Counted from the stretch's first letter, positions 1 to 10,301 are shown. The stretch is 64,000 nt of DNA from Thiohalophilus sp. (GCF_034521165.1 NZ_JAXHMV010000002.1:248001-312000); one strand, 5' to 3'. The notes: generated by a model from the sequence alone, not told the origin. A program made the numbers and translations.

Positions 1-167
1 AGGACAAAGCCAAGAAAGAAGGCAAGTGTGGCGAAGGTAAATGCGGCGGCGACAAGGACAAAGCCAAGAAAGAAGGCAAGTGCGGCGAAGGTAAATGCGG
101 CGGCGACAAGGCCAAAGCCAAGAAGGAAGGCAAGTGCGGCGAAGGTAAATGCGGCGGCAGCAAGTAA
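1..167 (+). CDS. hvfA: HvfA-type RiPP metallophore precursor, C-terminal part
   Basis: The 5' end lies outside the window. The visible 54 residues are almost entirely three copies of an 18-residue unit, DKAKKEGKCGEGKCGGDK and close variants, ending in GGSK and a TAA stop. Each unit carries two EGKCG motifs, the hallmark of HvfA precursors, whose cysteines are converted by the HvfBC enzyme pair to oxazolone/thioamide groups that bind copper. The gene lies 18 nt upstream of the MNIO gene, which supports this assignment. The Lys/Gly/Cys-rich composition fits a secreted or periplasmic metal-binding peptide, but the signal peptide cannot be seen here. Confidence 0.85.
   Translation, partial: DKAKKEGKCGEGKCGGDKDKAKKEGKCGEGKCGGDKAKAKKEGKCGEGKCGGSK
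3..164 (+). repeat. 54-bp in-frame tandem repeat in hvfA, three copies
   Basis: Units lie at 3-56, 57-110 and 111-164. They are nearly identical at DNA level, differing by a few bases such as TGT versus TGC in the first unit. The period is a whole number of codons, so copy number can change without breaking the frame. More units may lie upstream of the window. Confidence 0.9.
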
Positions 168-185
168 GCGGCCAAAGGAACTGAC

Positions 186-1043
186 ATGAACACGACAAGC
201 TATCCTGTTCATGGCGCCGGACTGGGTCTGCGGCGGTCCATTATGGAACCGCTCGCGGACCCGTTTCCTTCGCAGGTCGATTTCATGGAAATCGCCCCGG
301 AAAACTGGATCGGCGTCGGCGGCAGTTACGGCCGCAAGTTACGCGCGTTTACCGAACGCTATCCCTTTGTGACCCACGGCCTGTCCCTGTCGCTGGGCAG
401 TCCCGCACCGCTGGACGAGGCCTTTTTACAACGCCTCAAACGGTTTCTCAAACAACACAATATTCGCATTTACACCGAACATCTGAGCTATTGTAGCGAC
501 GATGGACATCTTTATGATCTGATGCCGATTCCGTTTACCGAGGAAGCCGTGCATCATGTTGCCGGGCGTATCCGCCGCGTGCAGGATATCCTGGAGCAGC
601 CGATCGCCGTGGAGAATGTCTCTTACTATGCCGCCCCGGGCAAACAGATGGAAGAAATCGAATTCATCAATGCGGTGCTCGAAGAAGCCGACTGCCGGCT
701 GTTGCTGGATGTGAATAATATTTACGTCAACAGCGTCAATCACCGCTATGACGCGGAACAATTCCTGCGTGCACTCCCTGCCGAACGTATCAGCTATATC
801 CATGTTGCCGGGCACTACAATGAAGCCGAGGATCTGATCGTCGACACCCATGGCGCCCCGGTGATCGATCCGGTCTGGGAGTTGTTGAAAAAGACCTATC
901 AGCATTTTGGCGTAATCCCGACCATGCTGGAGCGGGATTTTAACCTGCCGCCGATCGAGGAACTGCTGGACGAGGTTGACACCATCAGCGCCCTGCAACA
1001 GCAGGCCCGGCCGCAACAGGCGTTGCATGAGCAATCGAACTGA
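186..1043 (+). CDS. hvfB: MNIO-family (DUF692) enzyme HvfB
   Basis: This 285-residue protein belongs to the multinuclear non-heme iron oxidative enzymes (DUF692), TIM-barrel enzymes that modify cysteines in RiPP precursors. Family motifs are visible in order: GLGLR near residue 12, [53 protein letters not shown] and ERDFN. The conserved His, Glu and Asp residues in these motifs are the expected iron ligands. It sits between the HvfA precursor and HvfC, so it should convert EGKCG cysteines of HvfA together with HvfC. The length is normal and the start follows closely on the hvfA stop. Confidence 0.92.
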   Translation: MNTTSYPVHGAGLGLRRSIMEPLADPFPSQVDFMEIAPENWIGVGGSYGRKLRAFTERYPFVTHGLSLSLGSPAPLDEAFLQRLKRFLKQHNIRIYTEHLSYCSDDGHLYDLMPIPFTEEAVHHVAGRIRRVQDILEQPIAVENVSYYAAPGKQMEEIEFINAVLEEADCRLLLDVNNIYVNSVNHRYDAEQFLRALPAERISYIHVAGHYNEAEDLIVDTHGAPVIDPVWELLKKTYQHFGVIPTMLERDFNLPPIEELLDEVDTISALQQQARPQQALHEQSN

Positions 1044-1821
1044 GATGACGGATTTTCAACAACAGCAATATCGCTTTGCGGCGCACATCCGCGATCCGCA
1101 GGCCAGCCCGGCCCCGGCCGATGTCGAGGATCGGCGCATGGCCATTTACCGGGAGCTGTTTTACAACAATGTCGAAGGCTTCATGGCCGACAGTTTCCCC
1201 GTCCTGCGCCAGCTACTGAATGATGAAAAATGGCATCGGCTGATTCGCCACTATTTTGCCAGTCACAGGGCCACCACCCCGCTGTTTCCGGAAATGCCCC
1301 GGGAGTTCCTGCATTACCTGGAGCACGAACGGACCGCCGAAGCTGACGACCCGCCGTTCATGTTCGAGCTTGCCCATTACGAGTGGGTCGAGCTGGCACT
1401 GAGCCTCTCCGATCAGGAGCCGGACTGGCCCCGAATCGATACCCAGGGCGATCTGCTCAAAGGCCGGCCGCAGCTTTCCCCCCTGGCCTGGCCGCTCAGC
1501 TATCACTACCCTGTCCATCTGATTGGCCCCGATTTTCGTCCCGACCAGCCCTCCGAGCAGCCGACCTGGTTGCTGGTCTACCGCGATGCGCGCGATGAGA
1601 TCACCTTCATGGAACTCAACCCGGTCACCGCCCGGCTGTTGCAGCTGATCGACAACAGCGAACATGCCACCGGCGAGGCGATGCTCGAGCAGATTGCCGC
1701 GGAACTCAATCACCCCGATCCCGCGGTGGTCATCGAGGGCGGGCAGCAAATTCTGAACGATCTGCACCAGCGCGGTGTCATACCCGGTATCCGGTTACCC
1801 GGTCATTCACCGGCCAGCTAA
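1027..1821 (+). CDS. hvfC: HvfC family RiPP maturation partner (DUF2063)
   Basis: This protein of about 264 residues has the DUF2063 N-terminal signature ([13 protein letters not shown] followed by [29 protein letters not shown]). HvfC proteins form a complex with the MNIO enzyme and are thought to recognise the precursor. The ATG at 1027 overlaps the end of hvfB by 17 nt; a second in-frame ATG at 1045, just after the hvfB stop, is an alternative. Either arrangement implies translational coupling. A strong hairpin follows, so this is the last gene of the operon. Confidence 0.88.
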   Translation: MSNRTEMTDFQQQQYRFAAHIRDPQASPAPADVEDRRMAIYRELFYNNVEGFMADSFPVLRQLLNDEKWHRLIRHYFASHRATTPLFPEMPREFLHYLEHERTAEADDPPFMFELAHYEWVELALSLSDQEPDWPRIDTQGDLLKGRPQLSPLAWPLSYHYPVHLIGPDFRPDQPSEQPTWLLVYRDARDEITFMELNPVTARLLQLIDNSEHATGEAMLEQIAAELNHPDPAVVIEGGQQILNDLHQRGVIPGIRLPGHSPAS

Positions 1822-1856
1822 CCGTTTTTCTTTCCAGATCTCCTCCTGTGGTCTGC

Positions 1857-1886
1857 AGCCGGCCAATGTTGGGCCGGCTTTTCTTT
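1857..1886 (+). terminator. Rho-independent terminator of the hvf operon
   Basis: A perfect 8-bp stem, AGCCGGCC (1857-1864) with GGCCGGCT (1872-1879), has a 7-nt loop and is followed at once by a T-rich tract on the plus strand. It lies 35 nt after the hvfC stop. Confidence 0.85.
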
Positions 1887-2128
1887 TTGTCCGGACGCCG
1901 GTCACGCTTTGGGTGCTATAACTCACTGACATTAATGGTATAATACGGTCTGAATACGCCGCTCGGCGCACCCGTAAGTCTGGCGCGACTGTACCTGCCC
2001 GGCCGGCTGTAATACACTGCAACGGCCCCCGAAGAGGGGGTTGGGCCGCTATCTGGTACCAGAATCCGTTTCGGACACCGCATCCACCACCATGTCGGCC
2101 GTAAGCTGACAGTTGAACGACGTTTACT
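1887..2128 (+). promoter_or_regulatory. Leader region of the ulosonic-acid operon, candidate -10 at 1939-1944
   Basis: This stretch between the hvf terminator and the next gene has no convincing coding sequence. A perfect TATAAT at 1939-1944 could be the -10 element, which would give a leader of roughly 180 nt. No good -35 hexamer lies at the right spacing, so the call is weak. Confidence 0.3.
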
Positions 2129-3136
2129 ATGAAAATTTCCGCCTCGATTTATTCCAACAAGCACAAGACACTGAAGGACATCGTTACCGATCTGGACGCG
2201 CACGGGACGGACTTATTTCATATCGACTGCAACGACGACCCTTCGGTTTTCGAGGACATTGCCCGGATCCGGCAACTGAGCCGTACGCCCATCGATCTGC
2301 ACATCATTACCCCGACACCCGGCAAATATTACGATCTGATTGCAAAACACGAGATCCACGCCGTTTGTTTCCAGTATGAAAATCTTCAGGAACCCCTCGC
2401 GATACCGGAAACGATTAGTGCCCGAACCGGCCTGGCCATCAGTTCCAGCACCGATATTGATGCCTTTGCACCCTACGCGGAACAACTTGATTTCGTACTG
2501 ATCATGGCCACCACGCCGGGCAAGAGCGGCGGCACTTTCGACAAACACAATTTCCGCAAGATACGCCAGTTCCGCCAGCGGTTTCCACAAACCCGGATTC
2601 ACGTCGATGGCGGGGTGAATCACGAAGTCTCATTCATCCTGCGCAACATGGGCGTGTATGCCGCCGTTTCAGGTTCTTACCTGATGAACAGCGACTCCAT
2701 CGGCGCAGCGATGCTGAATCTCAAGACCCATGACATCGGCTCGCACTATCTGGTCGGGGATTTCATGCGCCAGCTGGATGAGACGCCACTATTGCGCCCC
2801 GATGAATTGAGTGTGCGCAATATCCTGCAATCTATTGAGGACAACAAGCTCGGATTTACCCTGGTGGCCGACGAGAGTGATGTATTGCTCGGCATGATCA
2901 CCAATGCCGATGTGCGCAAAGGGCTACTGAAACACATCGACAATCTCAATGCCCTGGAAGTCGCGGACATGATCAACCCGTCGCCCGCTGCCGCGCGCGA
3001 GGATTTTACCGTGCAGGAACTGCTGGCCTATATTCAGGAGCAGACGTTCCCCGTCAATTATTTACCCGTCGTCAATAGCAAGCATGAGGTGACCGGTTCA
3101 GTCACATTCATGAATCTCGTTAAAGGTGAAGTATGA
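2129..3136 (+). CDS. Ribulose-phosphate 3-epimerase-like domain fused to a CBS pair
   Basis: Residues 1-205 resemble ribulose-5-phosphate 3-epimerase. The metal ligands are all present: H31 and D33 (HIDCND), H58 (DLHII) and D160 (HVDGGVN), and the phosphate loop is MATTPGKSGGTF at 126-137. The usual HxDVMDG is altered to HIDCNDD, so substrate choice may differ. Residues 217-335 form a CBS pair, a nucleotide-sensing module. Arabinose-5-phosphate isomerase KdsD also carries a CBS pair, so this fusion parallels the normal Kdo pathway. The stop overlaps the next start (ATGA), showing tight coupling to the DAHP-synthase-like gene. Function is inferred: supply or control of a pentose phosphate for this operon. 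Confidence 0.75.
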   Translation: MKISASIYSNKHKTLKDIVTDLDAHGTDLFHIDCNDDPSVFEDIARIRQLSRTPIDLHIITPTPGKYYDLIAKHEIHAVCFQYENLQEPLAIPETISARTGLAISSSTDIDAFAPYAEQLDFVLIMATTPGKSGGTFDKHNFRKIRQFRQRFPQTRIHVDGGVNHEVSFILRNMGVYAAVSGSYLMNSDSIGAAMLNLKTHDIGSHYLVGDFMRQLDETPLLRPDELSVRNILQSIEDNKLGFTLVADESDVLLGMITNADVRKGLLKHIDNLNALEVADMINPSPAAAREDFTVQELLAYIQEQTFPVNYLPVVNSKHEVTGSVTFMNLVKGEV

Positions 3137-4131
3137 TTATCCATTTCGACAAAAATACCGACCAGAAAACACTCGACAAGATCGGCTGGGAACTGGACGC
3201 GTTTCATATCAAAAAGCCCGACTATCATGTGATGGTCACCCCCTCGGCCCTGCAGGAAGTGCCGAAAGAATATCAAAGTATGGTCGTGGAAAGCTTTGTC
3301 TTCCCCAACGACATGCAGTTATCCAGCGCCGAATACCTGCCGGAAAAACGCCGGATTGACATCGGCGATATCAGCATCGGCGGCAACACCCGCAACACCA
3401 TGATCATCGGCGGCCCCTGCTCGGTGGAATCTGAAGAGCAGATCACCTCTTCGGCCAAACTGATGAAGGAACTGGGCATTTCCACCCTGCGCGCCGGCTG
3501 TTACAAGCCGCGTACCTCGCCCTATAGCTTCCAGGGCCTGGGGGACGAGGGACTGCGCCTGCTGGACAAGATGCGCGGCGAATACGGTCTGAACATCATT
3601 ACCGAAGTGCGCGATTCCACCCATGTAGACGAAGTGATCGAAACCACCGATATCGTCCAGATCGGCGCCAAGGCCATGTACGACCAGGGGATCCTGCGCA
3701 CCTGTGGCCGCAGCAACAAGCCGATCCTGATCAAGCGCGGTTTCGGCACCACGCTGCAGGAATTCGTGCAGGCGGCCGAGTTTGTGCTCTCCGGCGGCAA
3801 TGATAACGTCATTCTCTGCGAGCGCGGTATCCGCACCTTTGAAACCAAGACCCGTTTCACGCTGGATCTGTGCGGCGTAGCCTATCTGAAGGAATACACC
3901 AACCTGCCGATCATCGTCGATCCCAGTCATGCCATGGGCTATCGCTACGGCGTACCGGATCTGGCCCGCGCCGCCACTGCCATGGGCGTCGATGGCCTGC
4001 TGATTGAAGTGCATCCCGATCCGTCCGTCGCCAAGTCCGATGCCTCGCAACAGCTGGATCACGATGCCTTCCGGCAGCTGATCGGTACCCTGCGCCCCAT
4101 CGCCGACGCCATCGGCTATCATATTGTCTGA
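3133..4131 (+). CDS. Class I-beta DAHP synthase-like enzyme
   Basis: This protein of 332 residues condenses phosphoenolpyruvate with an aldose phosphate if its family activity is kept. Key motifs are GGPCSVES (93-100) for PEP binding and GCYKPRTSPYSFQGLG (122-137). The KPRTS signature reads erythrose-4-phosphate in DAHP synthases; Kdo-8-phosphate synthases have KANRSS there. An N-terminal domain of about 85 residues precedes the barrel, as in I-beta enzymes with an FL regulatory domain. It lies inside a Kdo-type operon rather than among aromatic-acid genes, so it may serve sugar synthesis rather than the shikimate route. It could also be an ordinary AroA-type enzyme placed here by chance. Confidence 0.85.
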   Translation: MIIHFDKNTDQKTLDKIGWELDAFHIKKPDYHVMVTPSALQEVPKEYQSMVVESFVFPNDMQLSSAEYLPEKRRIDIGDISIGGNTRNTMIIGGPCSVESEEQITSSAKLMKELGISTLRAGCYKPRTSPYSFQGLGDEGLRLLDKMRGEYGLNIITEVRDSTHVDEVIETTDIVQIGAKAMYDQGILRTCGRSNKPILIKRGFGTTLQEFVQAAEFVLSGGNDNVILCERGIRTFETKTRFTLDLCGVAYLKEYTNLPIIVDPSHAMGYRYGVPDLARAATAMGVDGLLIEVHPDPSVAKSDASQQLDHDAFRQLIGTLRPIADAIGYHIV

Positions 4132-4618
4132 GCCTGTGGCGATTCGCGCTGATATCAAACTGCTGGCCCTGGATATCGACGGGGTCATGACCGACGGCGG
4201 TATGTATTACACCGAAGGGGGTGAAGAAGTTAAACGCTTCGATACCAAGGACGGACGCGGTATTATTCACCTGCAGCGCGAGGGCGTGCCGGTGGCGGTT
4301 TTGAGTTCCGGCTTCAAAAGCACGATCATCGCTGAGCGCTGTAAGACGCTGGGGATTGAAAAGTTTTATGTGGGTACCGAGCCGAAACTGGATATTCTCA
4401 GGCAGTTTTGCGCCGAATTGAACATTGAACTGGCCCAGGTCGCCTATATCGGCGACGACATCAACGATCGCGATATTATCCATGCCGTCGGCTTCAGCGC
4501 CTGCCCCGCCGACGCGGTTGGTTCAATCAAAAAGATCGTCGATGTCGTGCTGGAGAAAAACGGTGGCTATGGCTGTATTCGTGAGTTTATCGACGAGCAG
4601 CTGGGCTATCACTTTTAA
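4124..4618 (+). CDS. kdsC: KdsC-like HAD phosphatase
   Basis: This 164-residue HAD phosphatase of the YrbI/KdsC type has the nucleophile motif LALDIDGVMTD (Asp 17 and 19), a Ser motif VLSSG, a Lys in GTEPK, and the acidic motif YIGDDINDRD. KdsC removes the phosphate from Kdo-8-phosphate. Here it would act on whatever the neighbouring synthase makes. The TTG at 4124 overlaps the previous gene by 8 nt; a GTG at 4136 just after that stop is an equally plausible start. It is slightly shorter than E. coli KdsC, as is common. Confidence 0.82.
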   Translation: MSEPVAIRADIKLLALDIDGVMTDGGMYYTEGGEEVKRFDTKDGRGIIHLQREGVPVAVLSSGFKSTIIAERCKTLGIEKFYVGTEPKLDILRQFCAELNIELAQVAYIGDDINDRDIIHAVGFSACPADAVGSIKKIVDVVLEKNGGYGCIREFIDEQLGYHF

Positions 4619-4634
4619 ACAACAAAACAACGGT

Positions 4635-5723
4635 ATGCCTCTGCCCTTTACCACGCCCCCGTCCAGCCTGTGCATTTTGCGCCTCTCCGCCATCGGCGAT
4701 ATCTGTCATACCCTGCCGGTGGTGCGCACCATCCAGCAAGCCTGGCCGCAAACCCGGCTGACCTGGATCATCGGCAAGACCGAACATGCCCTGTTGCAGG
4801 GTATCCCCGATATCGAGTTTATTGTGTTCGACAAGGCTCGCGGCCTTGCCGCCTACCGCGAGGTACGTCGGCAACTGAACGGCCGCCGTTTCGACGCCCT
4901 GCTGCACATGCAAGTCGCCCTGCGGGCCAGCCTGTTGAGTCGCCTGGTCAGCGCCCCGATCCGGCTGGGTTTCGATCGCGCCCGGGCCCGGGATCTGCAG
5001 TGGCTGTTTAGCAACCACCGGATCGCAGCCAGAGCGCATCAGCATGTCATGGACGGGCTGTTCGGTTTCAGTGAAGCCCTGGGTATCGCGGACAGGCAAC
5101 TGCGCTGGAATATTCCGATCCCGGCGACCGATCGCCAGACAGCCGCTCAACTCGCCGACCCGGCCCGGCCGTATCTGGTCATCAGCCCCAGCGCCAGCAG
5201 TGCCTATCGCAACTGGCATGTGGCCGGTTATGCCCGGGTGGCCGGGTATGCTGTCGAACAACACGGCTTGCCGGTCTATCTTACCGGCGGCAACAGCGCC
5301 AGCGAACAAGCGCTGGCCGCTGCCATCGAAGCGAAGGCAGACAATCCCAATATCACCAATCTGGTCGGCAAAACCTCGTTAAAACAGTTACTGGCGATTC
5401 TGAAACATGCCACGGCCCTGATCACACCGGATTCGGGACCGGCCCACATGGCCACCACGGTGAATACCCCGGTCATCGGCCTGTATGCCTGTGCCAACCC
5501 CGACCGCACCGGCCCCTATTTGAGCCAACAATGGACGATCAACCATTACCCCGACGCCGTACAGGACAAGTACCACAAGCCGGTGTCGGAATTACCCTGG
5601 GGGATCCGGGTGCGCGACCCCGGCACCATGGACCTGATCACGGTCGAGGAAGTAGAATCGACGCTGGACCGATTACTCGACGCGCATAAAAACAACACTT
5701 CCGATAAAGATAACAACGCATGA
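4635..5723 (+). CDS. Glycosyltransferase family 9 (heptosyltransferase-like)
   Basis: This protein of about 362 residues starts at the ATG 17 nt after the phosphatase stop. An upstream in-frame extension lies wholly within kdsC and was not used. It shows the GT9 N-terminal motif LRLSAIGDICHTLPVVRTIQ, the second-domain motif LVISPSASS, and the donor-site motif LITPDSGPAHMATTVNTPVIGLYA. GT9 enzymes transfer heptose or related sugars to lipopolysaccharide core at the inner face of the cytoplasmic membrane. Its place between a Kdo-type phosphatase and KdsB suggests it acts in LPS core or capsule assembly. The stop overlaps kdsB by 4 nt. Confidence 0.88.
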   Translation: MPLPFTTPPSSLCILRLSAIGDICHTLPVVRTIQQAWPQTRLTWIIGKTEHALLQGIPDIEFIVFDKARGLAAYREVRRQLNGRRFDALLHMQVALRASLLSRLVSAPIRLGFDRARARDLQWLFSNHRIAARAHQHVMDGLFGFSEALGIADRQLRWNIPIPATDRQTAAQLADPARPYLVISPSASSAYRNWHVAGYARVAGYAVEQHGLPVYLTGGNSASEQALAAAIEAKADNPNITNLVGKTSLKQLLAILKHATALITPDSGPAHMATTVNTPVIGLYACANPDRTGPYLSQQWTINHYPDAVQDKYHKPVSELPWGIRVRDPGTMDLITVEEVESTLDRLLDAHKNNTSDKDNNA

Positions 5724-6490
5724 GCTTTCATATCGTCATTCCCGCCCGCTACGCCTCCAGTCGTCTGCCCGGCAAACCGCTGCGCGAGATTGCCGGCAAG
5801 CCGATGATCGCCCACGTCATCGATAACGCCCTGCAAAGCGATGCCGAGCGGATTATCGTGGCCACCGACGACGAGCGTATTCTCGAGGCGACGGCGGACT
5901 TTCCGGTTGAAAGTTGTCTGACCTCGGAGCGCCACAATTCCGGTACCGAACGCATTCATGAAGTCATCGAGAAATTCAATCTGGCTGATGAGACCATCAT
6001 CGTCAATATGCAGGGGGACGAGCCGCTGATGCCCGGTGCCTGCCTGAATCAGGTGGGACATGCCCTGGCCCGGGACAGCCAGGCCGAAATGGCCACGCTC
6101 AGTACGCCGGCGGAGAGTGTCGAGGAACTGTTCGACTGGAATGTGATCAAGCTGGTCCGCGACCACGAGGATAATGCCCTCTACTTCAGCCGCGCCCCGA
6201 TCCCCTGGGATCGCGAGGCGTTTCGCGAATCAACGCCAACGCTGAATGACTTCGGTCATTTTCACCGGCATATCGGTCTGTATGCCTACCGCGCGGGATT
6301 CGTCAAACAATACATCGCCTGGGGCAGCTGCGCGCTGGAACGGATAGAATCCCTGGAGCAGTTACGGGTGCTGTATCACGGGCGCCGGATCAAGGTCGTC
6401 ACCGCCGAACAGATACCCGGGCCGGGCGTCAATACGGAAGAGGAATTGCAGCGGGTTGCATCCATACTGTCGGGTCAACAGCCGGCCTGA
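5720..6490 (+). CDS. kdsB: CMP-Kdo synthetase (3-deoxy-manno-octulosonate cytidylyltransferase)
   Basis: This 256-residue protein activates Kdo, or a related ulosonic acid, with CTP to give the CMP-sugar. Clear family motifs are IPARYASSRLPGKPL (7-21), GKPMIAHVID, ATDDERI, HNSGTERIHEV, VNMQGDEPL, YFSRAPIPWDR and HIGLYAYR. The ATG overlaps the GT9 stop in ATGA, making it the last gene of a coupled operon. It converges with the PAS-GGDEF-EAL gene 12 nt away. Confidence 0.93.
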   Translation: MSFHIVIPARYASSRLPGKPLREIAGKPMIAHVIDNALQSDAERIIVATDDERILEATADFPVESCLTSERHNSGTERIHEVIEKFNLADETIIVNMQGDEPLMPGACLNQVGHALARDSQAEMATLSTPAESVEELFDWNVIKLVRDHEDNALYFSRAPIPWDREAFRESTPTLNDFGHFHRHIGLYAYRAGFVKQYIAWGSCALERIESLEQLRVLYHGRRIKVVTAEQIPGPGVNTEEELQRVASILSGQQPA

Positions 6491-6502
6491 GCCGGTTACT
6501 GC

Positions 6503-8869
6503 TTACTTTTCCACCATCGTCGGGTGATTGATATGATAGCCCTGCACATAATCGATGCCGATTTCGACCATTTTTTTGTAAATCACCTCATCCTCGACAA
6601 ATTCAGCCACCGTCTTGATGCCCATGGCGTGGCCAATATCATTGATCGCCTTGATCATTGACGCATTGATCTTGTTGACCACGCTGTTGCGGATCAAATC
6701 GCCGTCAATCTTCAGATAATCCACATGCAGATTCTGCAGATAGGTGAATGAACTGACGCCACTGCCAAAATCATCCAGTGCAAAACGACAACCCACGTCA
6801 TGCATCATGGACATGAATTTCTGGGCATTGGCCAGATTGGTGATCATCGCGGTTTCGGTAATCTCGAAAATCAGCCCACAGGGATCGATCCGGTATTCCT
6901 CGATCTTATTGACGACATAATTGATCATGTCGGTATCGCCCAGCGAGTCCCCGGAGAGATTGATAGAGATCTCATGAGTATTCAGACAGCCGGTACTGAT
7001 AAGGCGAAATGCCTCGTTAATAACCCATTTATCTACATTTTTAATCAGATTAAAGCGCTCCGCCGCCGGAATAAAGGCTCCAGGGGAGCAGTGGCTGCCG
7101 TCTTCTTCCACCATTCTGACCAGTAATTCATAGCGCTCGTCACTCGGGTTCTGTGTGGAACGAATACTCTGCTTGTACAGACAAAACTGATCTTCACTCA
7201 GAGCCTGCTGCAGGCGGTGAGCCCATTCGATATTCTTGATATGCCGACCCAGTTCATAGTCATCCTGTTGATAGACATGCACCCGATCCCGTCCGGTATC
7301 CTTGGCAACATAACAGGCGGTATCCGCGGCACTCATCAAATCCTTGACCCCGCCACTGTGGCGTGTGACAGGTACCAGACCGATACTGGCACCGACGGTA
7401 AATACATTACTTTCCCAGACGAAGCGGTGTTCGGCAATGGTTTTTCGAATCTGTTCGGCAATTTCCCGGGCCTTATCCACGCTGCAGCCAGTCAACAACA
7501 ATCCGAATTCATCACCACCCAGCCGCGCCAGGGTATCCGTGTCGCGGATTTTTTCCTGGAGTAACCAACCGAGCTGACGCAACAACTCATCGCCGGCATT
7601 GTGACCGCATTTATCATTGATAATCTTGAACTGATCCAGATCGATATAACACAACGCATGCTCCCTGTTTTCCCGCCAGCTCTGATCGATCAACTGATTG
7701 ATGCGGCGATCGAATTCGCTGCGGTTCACCAGTCCGGTCAGGCTGTCGTGCGTGGCGAAGTATTCCATTTCATCCGCCATGTCGCGGATCTCGGTGATGT
7801 CCCAGGAATAGATCCGCACCACTTTATTCTCCGGGACATAGGAGAACTGCTGTTCATAGACCATCGCGCCGACTTCAACACTGCGCAAAACAGCGCGGTC
7901 ACTTTGCCTGACTTTGTCTATCATCTCGTTCAGATTGAGCAAAGCAGGATGCTCGGAACCCAGTACTTGCAAACGTACAAAGCTCTCATTTGCCGCGGAA
8001 TTCGCGTAAGTGATCTCTCCCGTTAGCGTGACCTCGATAATAGGTGTCGGGCTCAATTCTGGAAAACTGGCCAGACGCTGCAGTTCACGCTCGGCCTGTT
8101 TGCGCTCGCTGATATCCCGGATTACCGCGCAGACTGAAACTTCATTGTTGGCACTGATTGGCGTCAGGCTGACTTCCACCGGCAGGGTCGTGCCGTCCTT
8201 GCGCCGACAGCACAGTTCACCGCAGCCCATGGCTCTGGGATTCGGCGCATCCGTGAACATCTGTCGCAGGCCAACATGACGATCGCGCAATGCTTCCGGT
8301 ATCAGAATCTCCACCGACTCACCTATCAGCTCGATATTCCTGTAACCGAAAACACCGAAACACTGGGCGTTGGCCTGCTCGATAAAGCCGTCACCATTGA
8401 CGATGATCTGGGGATCGGGGGAGGCTTCGAACAGCTCACGAAACTGTCTCTGGGTATCGAGGTATTTGTTTTCCGCCGCGCGGATCAGGCTCAGATCCTG
8501 GATGTGCTGAATAATCCCGCTCGGATTACCCTGCGCGTCGCGAATCACACCGATGCGCACCTGAATGGAACGGCCGGCATGATTACGCGGATCGTCGGCC
8601 TCCATGGTGACCACCGTGTCCTTTTGCGCCAGACGCGCCCGGCAGATCGGACAGGGTTCTTCTTCCCCTTCAGGGTGGAAAAAACGGGTAACCGGTTGAC
8701 CGATCACGTCTTCGGGCGGACATCCCATGCGGGCAAAGAAGGTTTTATTGGCCTGCATCACCCGATCATCCAGATCGAGCAGGCAAATCGGCTCATCCAG
8801 GAAATCGAGTGCCGTTTTCCAGCCGTTCGAAAGTGTATCGAGTGCCAACGCCCCGGGGACCAATGCCAT
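6503..8869 (-). CDS. PAS-PAS-PAS-GGDEF-EAL c-di-GMP signalling protein
   Basis: This 788-residue cytoplasmic protein has no transmembrane segment. Three PAS domains occupy about 15-350. The first contains a CPICRA pair of cysteines that might bind metal or sense redox. A GGDEF domain (about 355-525) keeps the catalytic RLGGDEF. An EAL domain (about 535-785) has ELLVRM in place of EAL but keeps INLSG, EITETA, DDFGSG, YLKIDG, AEFVE and QGYH, so both c-di-GMP synthesis and breakdown look possible. It is transcribed alone, convergent with kdsB. Confidence 0.92.
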   Translation of the reverse strand: MALVPGALALDTLSNGWKTALDFLDEPICLLDLDDRVMQANKTFFARMGCPPEDVIGQPVTRFFHPEGEEEPCPICRARLAQKDTVVTMEADDPRNHAGRSIQVRIGVIRDAQGNPSGIIQHIQDLSLIRAAENKYLDTQRQFRELFEASPDPQIIVNGDGFIEQANAQCFGVFGYRNIELIGESVEILIPEALRDRHVGLRQMFTDAPNPRAMGCGELCCRRKDGTTLPVEVSLTPISANNEVSVCAVIRDISERKQAERELQRLASFPELSPTPIIEVTLTGEITYANSAANESFVRLQVLGSEHPALLNLNEMIDKVRQSDRAVLRSVEVGAMVYEQQFSYVPENKVVRIYSWDITEIRDMADEMEYFATHDSLTGLVNRSEFDRRINQLIDQSWRENREHALCYIDLDQFKIINDKCGHNAGDELLRQLGWLLQEKIRDTDTLARLGGDEFGLLLTGCSVDKAREIAEQIRKTIAEHRFVWESNVFTVGASIGLVPVTRHSGGVKDLMSAADTACYVAKDTGRDRVHVYQQDDYELGRHIKNIEWAHRLQQALSEDQFCLYKQSIRSTQNPSDERYELLVRMVEEDGSHCSPGAFIPAAERFNLIKNVDKWVINEAFRLISTGCLNTHEISINLSGDSLGDTDMINYVVNKIEEYRIDPCGLIFEITETAMITNLANAQKFMSMMHDVGCRFALDDFGSGVSSFTYLQNLHVDYLKIDGDLIRNSVVNKINASMIKAINDIGHAMGIKTVAEFVEDEVIYKKMVEIGIDYVQGYHINHPTMVEK

Positions 8870-9083
8870 ACATTAACTTTTTGCCGTGCCCGATCCCTGG
8901 CGTTGAATGAGTGAAATCCTCCCGGATTTCAGCTACGTAGCAGGTTGTCGGTCGACGACGGTGAAACTTTACCCTGCGCCGTCTGGGTGAATAGACGCAA
9001 TGCGGGTAAAGTTATTCCAACCCATTATATTTTATGAGGTTTTTCGCCCGGCGACCCGGGCGGGCAGAGGAAGGGCGCGATAT

Positions 9084-10301
<1,218 letters not shown>

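Noticed and set aside
3..164. Tandem repeats considered as a CRISPR or satellite array.
   Set aside because: The period is 54 bp with no spacers, in frame with a Cys-rich protein ending in a stop just before hvfB.
1909..1931. A full sigma-70 promoter before the epimerase-CBS gene.
   Set aside because: TATAAT is perfect, but the TTGGGT and CTGACA candidates are 24 and 7 nt away, not about 17.
4425..4634. An extended N-terminus for the GT9 protein reaching into kdsC.
   Set aside because: The extension is Ser/Ala/Arg-rich shadow of kdsC; the GT9 motif begins right after the ATG at 4635.
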